18,066 nucleotides of DNA from Terfezia claveryi (Eukaryota; Ascomycota; Pezizomycetes; Pezizales; Pezizaceae), in assembly GCA_015179025.1 (NCBI GenBank), contig WHUX01000589.1, forward strand, positions 1 through 18,066. Direction: 5' to 3'. Shown here piece by piece: positions 9,011 through 18,066 of this stretch. The notes beneath the pieces were generated by a model, which did not search any database, had not been told where the DNA came from, and was given only the letters and a program-made list of their open reading frames with translations. Position numbers and translations under genes: made by a program. How positions within the stretch are numbered: the first letter of the stretch is position 1; each line of letters opens with the position of its first letter.

Positions 9011-10870
9011 TCATTGTTTCTGCTTTGGAATTATGACCTTAGGAAATGTACCCTTAGCGGTTGAGGTAGCCTTCACTATTGGGATACCCCTGGCAGTCAT
9101 TTCTATCTTGGTATTTATTGTCCCCTTACCAGTTGTAGTCTCCTTGGGACCCTTAGCAGTCTTAGTTACTCTGGGAGCACTACTAATTGGTGTGTGCTTA
9201 GCTGGTGGCACCAGACTGGCTGGTGTACCTTTTATAGATTTTACTTTTGTGAATAGTTGATCCTTGGCAGCCACAACCATTGTTTTACTCTTAGTTACGG
9301 TTGGCTTTATAGCACCTTTAATGTCCAATGTATTTCTGGGGGCTACAACCGGAGGATTCTATGCCTCGAAGACTATGCTTAGTGTATTTACCTGGCCAAT
9401 GGGGTCCAGTTCAATCTGGAAATCCATCATGTTAGGCCCTCCATAAGTCATAAGTATGCTACCAACTATATAATCTATAGAAATCAGTACAAATCATCTG
9501 GTAATGTCCATCCCATAGATATGTCGGATGACTCATCATGTTGGAATAAATAGGGTAACAGCTGTAACTATACTCACTATGCTATGCAAACCTAGTACTA
9601 CTATAGAAGAGATGGTCACAGAATTGAATATATAGCTCCCATATAGAGAGTCTGGATCATGCATTTCCGGCTTGATAATATGTACTCACACTATATTTGG
9701 AGGGCCTTCTACAGCTGGTACCCAGCCTACCAGAGGAAGTTGATAGTACACTAACAGTGCTAAAGGACCACTAGCAACTACTAGTGGTGCCCCTGCAAGC
9801 TGGACTCTAGACATAGCTGGGAAGCTTTCGGGAGTAGATGGCATAGGTACATATAATCTAATAGGGGGTGAGTCTGGAAGGAGCTAGACGGCCTATCCTC
9901 GGCACTTCCGCTCGTCCTAGTGCTCACGCTAGTATGGGGGGGGCTTGTGCTGGTTTGGAGGGGGCTCGTGCTGGTGTGAAGAAGGCTCATGCTGGTGTAG
10001 GGGGGGCTGGTGGTGGTATGGTGGTAGGTGGTAGCAGGCTAGCTACAGGTCTTGCTGCTCGAGCAGCAGCTCTTTGTCACTCTATAGAAGACATTACTCT
10101 TGCCTTCTTAGTTCCTTGGTTCGCTAGTATGTATGTGGGTCCTGCATTAGGTCGCCCCATATTCAGTAGTTAACTAATGGGTTCAATTACAATCCCTGAA
10201 TAATCCTCCTTATATAAGATACGCGCTTCTGCTATGGTCTCCTATATAGCTTGGTGTAACTTTCAAGCCTTCTTTGCTACATCCTGCATTAATTGATTCA
10301 CTGCACTGCAGTACTCTTAGTGCTAGTAGTTCATCTGCCTCTTCGGAGCTATTGTAGGATGTACAGCACCCTATTCATACAACTCGGCAAATCTGGTTCA
10401 ACCTGACTCACCAGGTCTGAATATAGCAAAATTGGCCATCGCGCACTGCATGCATGTGTGCCATATCTGGTAAAGGGTCTTTGGTATACCGGAGTCATTA
10501 AACCCAAGTTTATTGGCAAACTGTTTGGTACTATGATTATCATCTCCCTAACCATCACCACCCCTATCGCTAACATTTCCTACCTTCTGTTTCTTCAGAG
10601 GTATGTTCCTAATGAGCTACGTTAATATTACACATGCCAGTAAGGCACTCTGAGTATCTCTGCATCCATACCTAAACTGGTATGATCACTGCTAATAACT
10701 ACTTGATCAATAGCTTAATCAAGGTTGTATGAATTAGTTATCTTGATATCAGCTCCTGATACTTTTCTATACGATCCTAGTCCTACCTTCCATGTACTGC
10801 AAGAAATATCAATCCTTTATTCTGAGGTGCTGTGGGGTGGTTTAGAGGAGGGAAGGGAAGATGTGCTCAT
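9011..10870 (-). pseudogene. long degenerate coding region of unknown function (region A)
   Basis: I do not recognise this protein. An ATG at 10868-10870 starts MSTSSLPSSKPPHSTSE. The minus strand stays protein-like for about 620 codons, with a few frame changes and stops that are mostly one transition from Gln, Arg or Trp. Blocks in order: SYRKVSGADIKITNSYNL; a basic then Asp/Gly-rich stretch; LYQIWHTCMQCAMANFAIFR with a Cys pair (about 10400-10480); EARILYKEDYSGIVIEPIS; a Pro/His-rich low-complexity tract (about 9920-10030); YYQLPLVGWVPAVEGPPNIV; DPDSLYGSYIFNSVTISS and a hydrophobic stretch (about 9500-9650); and a Lys/Thr-rich tail ending PKVIIPKQKQ at 9011. It starts about 670 bp from the Plavaka transposase and points away from it. 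A second ORF or passenger gene of that transposon is possible; an unrelated captured gene is equally open. Confidence 0.45.
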
Positions 10871-11538
10871 CTGTACCTGTATTATACCCTAGGCTCTTTG
10901 TTTATCAGGTAATAACTATGCTTATGATACAGGCTGTAACAAACTATTACTATTCAATATTTTCGGTTTGCTATGATCCGGTAGTGGATATCAAAGATCT
11001 ATAGACTATCTAATTGAGATATGGCCAGTCAGTGTAGGAACATGTTTTAATGCAAAATACTATATAGGCATTAATTACAAAGAGTATCTTGTATTGAGTG
11101 GAGATATATTGAAGCATTTCTTGGTATGTATTATCTTTATCCGGTAATATCTTTGTTCGTGCTGGAGGGGTCATTCTTGTCTATCTTTATTAAGACTAGC
11201 CAGTCTAATTCAACTTAGTATACAGGAGGAATCCATCTAGTTTAGGCAGGTAGATCCTCAGAAGCTGGTTGCAGTAGTAGCCTTAAGCATGGTTGCAGGA
11301 CTAGTATACCTAGTGACCGACCAGTTATGACCACCTAACTAGATATGGATAGCCTGACAATAATAACAACCTAGTGCCAACTGACTTCCTTCCGCGCCAA
11401 CTCTATCATGAGATGAACCAGACTGGACACCATGAATACGCTAAAGCCTAGTCCAGAGCCTATATAATTTACCTATCAGAGCAACCATAAGTACTGCCCT
11501 ACCATTCAGTTGCATGGCCAGGGAAACTAATATTCAGA
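10871..11538. other. non-coding gap between divergent regions
   Basis: I see no convincing frame, RNA gene or repeat here. The stretch is AT-rich and separates region A (minus) from the Plavaka transposase (plus). If both belong to one element, this would hold two back-to-back promoters. No specific motif was identified. Confidence 0.5.
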
Positions 11539-14500
11539 ATGTATTGTAGGTTTTGTAACTTTCAATTCTAAAAAGCTGGGAAGTATGGGAGATATTTACG
11601 AGCCAAACATTCAGAGTCGGCTTTAGCCACAGATCGTCACAATCCTGTCGAGAACTAGGAAGAATATCGACATCTCTATACAAACTCTTCGGTATCCGTG
11701 AGAACACTAATCTTACAGAAACAAACACGCTCTATTTCCCCAATCTCTAAAGAGATTCTAACCAAACCCACAAAGCGATACCGGGAAACTAGGGCAGTAT
11801 TGAGTATGCCCCCCGATTAGTATTCGGGGGCTTTAGAATTGAGGACCACTAGTGTGGAAGTAGTGGATAGTATAAGTCTATAGAATATCCAAGGAATAAC
11901 AGTACACTGACGTTCGAAATCTGTTTTTAGATCTGCATTGTATTGTTTAAATGGTCCGGCAGAAGTCTATGCTAGTTATATAATGTCTGCCAGCAGAGTA
12001 TGAAGTTGGAAAGATTATTACGACAATACCTTTGAACCACCTGTAACAGCTTCAATTCAATCCAATATTACCTTTCTAGAATATGCATGAATACAAGCTT
12101 GCCAGATTCTTTCATGAAAGCAAGACCTCATTAACAAATATTGATCATTTTTTCAAGGAAAATCTGCTACTACCAAGTCTTTCTGAGGGTGATGGAGTCC
12201 ATTTTCGGTCCAGTTTTACATGGAGAAATAAGATATGTGAGTTGATTGATCAACCCAACTAGCAGAAAGGAACAGTCAACTTTCACCTCCAAAAGAGCTG
12301 TGCATTCTATTACAGGGACCTTAAGGATACATTGTAATATCTACTTCAATAGCGTGCCTTTGCCAAATATCTAGTTTTCTCACCAATTCATGAATTTAAT
12401 GATAAAGGTAACCATGTATATACCGAAATGAATTCTAGTGATTGGTAGTGGAGGACGCAAGTATAGAACCTATCCAGTGAATATAAATACAGATACTAAC
12501 AAGACTGTAGAAGACGCTGCCAATTGGCTTATCCCTTATACCTATACTGCTAACATCTGATCAAACTTGCCTTACGAATTTCTCTAGAGATAAGAAATTA
12601 TAGCCCTTGTTTATGAGTATTGGCAATATTCGTACGGAAATTCGAAATCGGCCAACAGCTCAAGCGTAGATCCTGATGGGCCTTTTCCTGATCGGCCCCA
12701 AGAGCAACAAGGTCATAGGTTTCATGACAAAAGACCAGGAATATGATGCACTAAGAGTACAATACCAGATTGTCTCATGTATCCCATTACCCTTAACAAA
12801 AATATTCAAAGTAGGCAAGCAATCCTGGATAGGGTCATGAGGGTCCGTATTAACAACTTTCGTAGGCAGATGGGACTAACATCCTCTGTGGAGATAGAAA
12901 AGTTAAAAAGTTCATGCTAATTCTCTCTACCTACCTTGCTGACTATATGGAAAATATCAATATCTGTGGTATTAAAATCAATCACTGCCCTATATGTATT
13001 ACAAGTCTGCAGGAACTTAGAATTCTTCCAAAAAAAGCACTTACCATACATAATCACATAGACTATGAGAATCTATATTGAGCAGGGAATCTAAAAAGGT
13101 ATATAGCTGATTAACATGGATATAATTAAACATAGCTAATATATGGGTAGTTTAGATGATGCTGGAATAAAGCTCTTTAAAAACACGCTCTAAGTACAGA
13201 TGTGAGTTCTAGGTATCAAGCCACCATACATAGTTCGTAGTAATATACCTCATAATATTCTTCTTGGAATTCTCTAGCATCTAATAGGCTGGATAGAGCA
13301 GTTTCTGAGCAAATATGAATACTTAGAGGTATTCGATAGGATTTGGGAATAGACCCTACCATATCTAGGGTATTGACCACTACAGAAGATATATTGGCAG
13401 ATTATGATATGGAGTGGGACCGAAATACGGGGATTTAATCATGTGATTTTGGTTTGCTTTACAGCAGCACTGCATGATCCAATAACAGCCACCCTAAGTC
13501 TTTCAGTAGGCGTGAAAGCAGATAGCAAAATCGTAATTTATTGTATGCAATATATTATGGATTTCTACCTGATAGTACAATACCGGAGTCATACACTCTA
13601 GATGATATGTTATATAAATCAATACCTCTGGAAATTCCATAATAACTTACATGTCTTCAGTGAGATTCGGGCTACAAAAAAGGATCACCAGGACGCAAAA
13701 GAGGCTTTAAGGGAGCTTGTAGTAGATCAACTTGAGGCACATCAAGCAAAACTGAAGGAATATTTTAAGCTTAGTACTACAAAATGGAAGAAAATAGCAA
13801 TCAAAGAATGACAGAATAGACAGCAGGCAATTTAGGATATCTTGAGCAACACCAATTTCAATTTTCTGAAGATGCATATACTATCCCACTATAGTACACA
13901 GATCACAGATTTCAGGAGCCTCCCTCAGTATTCTACCGAGATTATAGAAGCTCTACACAAGCCGCTGAAAGATGCCTATCGAAGATCTAACTGTATAAAT
14001 GCAGCCGAGTAAATACTTGATGTCATCACAGTTGAATAGGCATTGCGAATGAAGAAATTGAATATGGAGGTATGAAGTCAGGAGTATAAGTTCAGTAGTG
14101 AAATTCTTGGTATAATTAGGAGAGGGTCTGCCAAAGATATTGGGAAGATAGCAAAAGAGGCAGAGAAAGCTAGGGCTCCTATATTAGGAGGTAAACAAGC
14201 TTCGGATGGTCTAGAAGGAACTCCTATGCAGACGCTTGCAACAAGGCTAGGTATCATGCAGCTTTTGGAGTGCTTTTATAAATACCTAAGGCTGAATATT
14301 GGTAGCTCGTACTATGTGAATCTAGAAGAGGTTGCACGTTACCCTGTATACTATTATGCATAGCTAACAGTCAACATACTACAATTCCAGGGTGAAGGTA
14401 GGCAGACGCACAATGTCCGGTAGACAGCAGGACAACTGTTTCACAAAAGAGGTCAACCGAGGGCAGATTAGGTATAGGTGTGGCGGAGAGGGTGCTCAAA

Positions 14501-14778
14501 TAATGCAAGGGGTAACTTTGATGGGAAAGTTGTTAGCAAACTAGAAGGGCTCTTCCATGTACAGGATAATATCAACAGGGTCTATGAAGTGGCACTTGTA
14601 TCATTACTTCAAGTATGAGGTTTGTAATGAATGGTACTAGACAGTATTCATTCGGTACCGTTTATACAATCTATATCCGTAGGCACGGACGTTTGTGTAT
14701 TTCGGTTCTGCTGAGGTAAGACCTCAGAAGGGTAGGGAGATTACTATGTGGGACATTCCCGGAGGGAACAGTAATTAA
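11539..14778 (+). pseudogene. Plavaka-type (CMC/CACTA-like) DNA transposase, degenerate
   Basis: Segments in order match the Plavaka transposase family of fungi. First is an N-terminal C2H2 finger (about 11542-11610): CRFC, then a 12-codon spacer with one stop, then YLRAKH with Tyr in place of the first His. Next come YKLARFFHESKT (12091), GTVNFHLQKSCAFYYRDL, FAKYLVFSPIHEFNDKGNHV, TSDQTCLTNFSRDKK with a probable catalytic Asp (12559-12561), and SIGNIRTEIRNRPTAQA. Then LADYMENINICGIKINHCPI with a CPIC pair (12986-12997), LIGWIEQFLSKYEYLEVFDR, NFNFLKMHILSHYSTQITDF and LPQYSTEIIEALHKPLKDAY (about 13860-13970). A C-terminal stretch ends WDIPGGNSN and TAA at 14776-14778. All three plus frames are used in turn and many stops are present, so it is inactive. 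The family name comes from recall of conserved blocks; the start and the terminal inverted repeats are not resolved. Confidence 0.82.
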
Positions 14779-14920
14779 CTGGTGTAATCTATCTTATATG
14801 ATTTGTGCTATCTAAGCTATATAATCTTGATCTGATCAGAATATAGGCTTGCTTGCTCTGTGTGCTTGCTTGGTTGCTTCTTGTCTTTTTTTTGTGGATT
14901 CCAGAGGGAATCCAGCAGCC

Positions 14921-14928
14921 TATTTATA
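14921..14928 (-). promoter_or_regulatory. TATA box of the chromodomain-element LTR
   Basis: The minus strand reads GAGTATAAATAGGC, a strong TATAAATA core about 310 bp into the LTR. An inverted repeat, GGATTC/GAATCC (14897-14914), begins 7 bp downstream and would lie around the transcription start or early in the RNA leader. Confidence 0.55.
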
Positions 14929-15008
14929 CTCCTCTGAGATCTGATAACTAAGGAAATAAATACAATAAAGGGTGGCACACCAGGAGGTGGTGCGCTATAC
15001 AAAAAGGG

Positions 15009-15110
15009 TCATGTGGCCATAGTAATGAGTCACACGCCTTAAACAATAGTCATGTGGCCATAGTAATGAGTCACATGCCTTAAACAGAGGTCACGCGGCC
15101 ATAATTAGGG
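15009..15110 (-). repeat. 41-bp tandem repeats in LTR U3, each full unit with TGAGTCA
   Basis: Units start at 15009, 15050 and 15091 (41-bp period): two nearly identical full copies and a third partial, more diverged copy. Each full copy holds TGAGTCA (15026-15032, 15067-15073), the core recognised by Gcn4/AP-1-type bZIP factors. The array lies upstream of the TATA box in the direction of transcription, like an enhancer repeat. Factor binding is inferred from the motif only. Confidence 0.7.
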
Positions 15111-15127
15111 TGTCTTCATATGGCAAG

Positions 15128-15149
15128 TGCCATGGAACTTCCCATGGCA
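15128..15149. repeat. inverted repeat in LTR
   Basis: TGCCATGG at 15128-15135 is followed six bases later by its exact reverse complement CCATGGCA at 15142-15149. It lies at the upstream edge of U3 and could form a hairpin or a dimeric binding site; no function is shown. Confidence 0.5.
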
Positions 15150-15235
15150 AATTCCGCATGCTATGGACGCTTATAAAGTAATAACAAAAGTATATAATCA
15201 ATTATATAAGCAATGAAACAACGTTCTCCATTACA

Positions 15236-15250
15236 CTTCCCCACATAGAA
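15236..15250 (-). other. polypurine tract of the chromodomain retrotransposon
   Basis: The minus strand reads TCTATGTGGGGAAG and then TGTAATGG, the LTR start. The GGGGAAG run right next to the TG end is the expected plus-strand primer and fixes the LTR boundary. Confidence 0.75.
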
Positions 15251-18066
15251 GGATTTCCTATCATTACTTCTTTCGCTCTGCCATATTGGTTTCCATACGT
15301 CCTAAGATTTGATGCATTGTTAATACATTAGTATTAACATGAATATCCTTAGTATTTCCTTGACTCATGATTCTATCTCGTTCTTGTTGGATGAGAGCTC
15401 GGGTCTCATCTCTGGTTCATGGTCCTTGTTTTCCTTTAGTCCTTAGACGTCTCTTGAATGTGTCTTCCATACTTCCGATCGTCCAGAAGTCTTAAAGAAT
15501 TTCGGTGGTGATGTCCTTGGCGTTTACTCAGGAATCATATTTTGGAGAGTATCCTAGCTATCTGACCTTATATTGTCTTTCTCCAGTTCGAGGAGCTGTT
15601 CTGAATTCTAATATCTTTTCAACTTCATAACGACCGTCTTGAATTGGTCCTGGTTCCTGAGATTGTCTGTGAGGGAACTGGGTGGGATCGTTTTTGTAGT
15701 ATGGTTTGAGTTTGCTAATATGAAAGGTATTATATATGAGGTGGAGGTCAGGTTGACTGGATAGGTCTAGGCTATAGTTATTGCGTTTCTGATTACTAGA
15801 AATAATGGGAAATGGGCCTAGCTATTTTGGTTTGAGTTTGGGTGAGACGTTCGATAGGTTGATATTTTCTGAGGAAAGCATAACTTGTTGTCCGACTGAA
15901 AATTTGGCTGTATTGGGTAGTCGTTTGTTCGCTTGAGATGCTTGAGTCTTCTTGGCATCATATAGGTTTTTAGACGTTACCTTATGACGTTCATTTGCTG
16001 GTACATATGCATTAATGGGGTATGGAAGTATCGATACGCCAAGATATGCATTAAATCCAAATAGTGTGGAAAAGGGACTATTCTGTCTAGCGTCATTATA
16101 CCTAGAGTTGAGTTTCAACTGTATCTCTGGTAGTTTCTGTAGCCAATCAAATCCTTCGATTTTATAGGCTCTTGTTACTTGTAGAATTTCTTTGTTCATA
16201 ATTTCCGATTGTCCGTCTGCACGTGGATGATATGTGGTGGATGGTTCCAACTTAATTCCTTTATTCCTAGCCCAATCTTAAAAGTGCGTTGACATAAAAA
16301 GACTGTCGCGGTCAAAAACAATACAGAAAGGGTATCCCATAGTCAGGACTATATGAGTATCAAAGGTAGCAGTACATTGTTCTGCTGTGAAATTATCTGA
16401 GACAGGAATAAGAAACTTGAATCCTGATTGTCTATCGACAATCGTCCAAAGTCGTGAAATACAAACTACATGATCTTCTTTAATAGGAATATTCGGGTAC
16501 AAAATTGAACACTTAGTAAACACAGGTGCTAACTTAAGAAAATCCATCGATATGTCAGTCCATGGCCTACTTAGTACATGTAATGGGGTTACGAGTCCAA
16601 GTAGTGCCTTGTTGGAATACTTTGTCCGTTGACAAATATCACAACTTCTAATATAGTCCTTAGTTGGTTCTGCAAAGGACTGGTAATCATATCGGTCAGT
16701 AAGATATTTCATCGTTTTTTCAATGCCACCATGAGCGGTTGCTTTATGTGCATCTTTAATAACCAATTCGAGATAGTTCTTACCTTCGATGTTAAAGGTA
16801 GAGGGCAAGACTAATCTCCATTGTCCTTGTCGGTTCTTGACATACAAAAATCCATCTCTTTTTCTATGATCCTTACGGTTCACAAAGGTATCATAGTAGT
16901 TCTTCCAGATAGGACATACTTTCATACATGATTGATATGCGGCTTTCATACCTGTACCTTGGTTAAGCCACTGTGTGATAAAGTAGTCCTTGTCGTCTTC
17001 CCATCCGTCGCTGATGTATTTCTCTTCAATGAGCTTGTTGAGGGTCGGTTCGATCCTTGTATTGAAGTCATTGATGGTGGGTTTCTTCTCCTTGCATGTG
17101 GAAGCATTATGTCCTGAAAACTTACAGAAATCACAACGCTGTCTGGAGGTCTTGGTGTCTTGAATGAAAGAGGGCAATTCTTCGTCAATTGCTACTCTCT
17201 TTTTAGAACGAGTAGTGATGGCGGCGGTGTTGATTGGAATTGCGTTACTGCTGCTTGCGGTTGCAGCTGGTTGTTGAGGTGCATTCCATGGTTGTTGTGG
17301 GGCCACAGGAGTATCCATGATCTCCGGTTCCATTTGTCGGTTAGTCATCTATTCGGTAGGGTTACTGAACTGAATTCTGGGTTGGAGAGTGGGTCGTGTC
17401 GGCTTGTTGGTAATCCATCTTGTTGCCCATTCTCCGATTTCCTGGATAGCTTCTTCTCGGCTGAGAGCTGGTGGAAGTGGATAACCTGGCGTTTGTTGTA
17501 CTGGTGCTAGTTCCTTTTGAGGCTCATTTGCAGATAAGATATGTGCAATACGAGTCGTAAGGAATTCCTTCTCCTTCTTAAGAACTGAGGCTGTCAGGTC
17601 ACAGTTCAAACTGCCATGTCCGTAGTGGTTGCAGATTGCACATGTTTCGATGGTGAACATGCAGTTGTTCATGGCGTGGGAGCTAACATGAACTGGACAG
17701 TAAAAATCATGGCAAAAGGACCAGTGCATCCTTTTGTGTTGTTGCCAATTGCTATGAGCTAGGTCGATAGCAATTTCTTTCGCTTCTTCAGGAGTGAGGG
17801 TATTTTGTTGTGCATTTTCAGAAGATAGAGGCCTATATCTTAGTCCAAGAACTATTAAGGGTTTGTTCTTGTTTATATTGGTATATGATCATACCCGCTG
17901 AAAACTTCTTCTGGTATAGTGGATAGAGTCTCGTCGTCTGAGGACTCTTCTTCCTTCATTATGTCATATTCGCTTTCTTCATCCTGGATGCCCTCGAAGT
18001 ATGGACAGAAGATATGGTGTCCAAGTTCTTCGGCTCTTCCACGACATTTGTTGAAGTCGCAGTCGA
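15251..18066 (-). pseudogene. zinc-knuckle / integrase / chromodomain polyprotein, RT-less, partial
   Basis: One minus-strand frame covers about 17880 down to the LTR with only point stops: 17349 (TAG), 16275 (TAA), 15819 (TAG), 15558 (TAG), 15528 (TGA), 15492 (TAA) and 15417 (TGA) (lowest base of each). Three of them fall at Trp positions of the integrase C-terminus and chromodomain. Contents: a Cys/His-rich stretch; zinc knuckle CAICNHYGHGSLNC (17601-17642); Pro/Gln-rich linker; second knuckle CDFCKFSGHNASTC (17094-17135); integrase HHCC finger (His 16746-16748 and 16731-16733; CDIC about 16632-16643); core with Asp at 16542-16544, Asp at 16311-16313 and Glu at 16203-16205, a DX35E spacing; and chromodomain YEVEKIL...YKVR.LGY (about 15515-15650). 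Right of about 17880 a different frame carries CDFNKCRGRAEELGHHIFC and an acidic stretch, implying one frameshift. The start lies outside the window. Confidence 0.85.

Larger units (their letters stand above)
14783..15235 (-). repeat. 3' LTR of a chromodomain (Ty3/gypsy) retrotransposon
   Basis: The plus strand starts TGTAATCT at 14783 and ends CCATTACA at 15235, giving TG...CA ends inside a short inverted repeat (TGTAAT/ATTACA). On the minus strand a polypurine tract precedes it, placing it as the 3' LTR, 453 bp long. It contains 41-bp tandem repeats, a TATA box and hairpins. The left flank (14778-14782, ACTGG) would be one target-site copy; the partner lies outside the window. It begins four bases after the Plavaka stop codon. 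Confidence 0.8.
14783..18066 (-). mobile_element. chromodomain Ty3/gypsy-type LTR retrotransposon, 3' portion, apparently without RT
   Basis: From the right edge leftward on the minus strand: Cys/His-rich N-terminal region, two CCHC zinc knuckles, integrase HHCC finger, integrase core, chromodomain, polypurine tract, 3' LTR. The 5' LTR and the start of the polyprotein lie beyond 18066. No protease, reverse transcriptase or RNase H lies between the zinc knuckles and the integrase, where Ty3/gypsy elements carry them. It is flanked on its left by the end of the Plavaka transposase, suggesting insertion into that transposon. Confidence 0.82.

Noticed and set aside
9868..10173. Plus-strand Ala/Gly-rich ORF
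   Set aside because: It is the complement of a Pro/His-rich low-complexity part of region A. Sequence on both sides is protein-like only on the minus strand.
16629..17510. Plus-strand ORFs of 61-116 codons in the chromodomain element
   Set aside because: They lie entirely opposite the recognised minus-strand integrase and zinc-knuckle frame.

Overview
The window reads as a heavily mutated, transposon-nested stretch of a filamentous fungal genome. I see no intact host gene, rRNA or tRNA. The fungal call rests on element types: a Ty1/copia element of fungal type, two Ty3/gypsy-type fragments (one with a C-terminal chromodomain), and a Plavaka-type (CMC/CACTA-like) DNA transposase. Most coding frames are broken by TAG, TAA and TGA codons where Trp, Gln or Arg is expected. 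The copia LTR pair differs almost only by transitions. Together these suggest a repeat-induced point mutation (RIP)-like history, though the species cannot be fixed from the sequence.

Layout. (1) Bases 2-119 and about 5948-6838, + strand: a gypsy pol fragment (protease-to-RT linker, then reverse transcriptase), split in two. (2) Bases 120-5946, - strand: a complete but dead Ty1/copia element with two 634-bp LTRs, an initiator-Met half-tRNA primer binding site, one gag-pol frame with ten stops and one frameshift, and a polypurine tract. It sits inside the gypsy pol frame. (3) About 6840-10870, - strand: two degenerate unrecognised coding regions separated by an acidic low-complexity minisatellite. 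(4) 10871-11538: no coding signal. (5) About 11539-14778, + strand: a degenerate Plavaka transposase with an N-terminal C2H2 finger, divergent from the region in (3). (6) 14783 to the right edge, - strand: the 3' part of a chromodomain LTR retrotransposon, with its 3' LTR (14783-15235), polypurine tract, chromodomain, integrase and zinc knuckles. The 5' part lies outside the window.

The most unusual object is the last one. Its frame passes from a CCHC zinc knuckle to the integrase HHCC finger in about 115 residues, leaving no room for protease, reverse transcriptase or RNase H. The integrase DDX35E triad and the chromodomain are recognisable. The second item of interest is the pair of long unknown minus-strand reading regions lying divergently beside the Plavaka transposase, which could be passenger genes of a large DNA transposon. 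Order of events inferred from nesting: the gypsy RT copy is older than the copia insertion that interrupts it, and the chromodomain element lies just after the Plavaka stop codon and so probably landed in that transposon.
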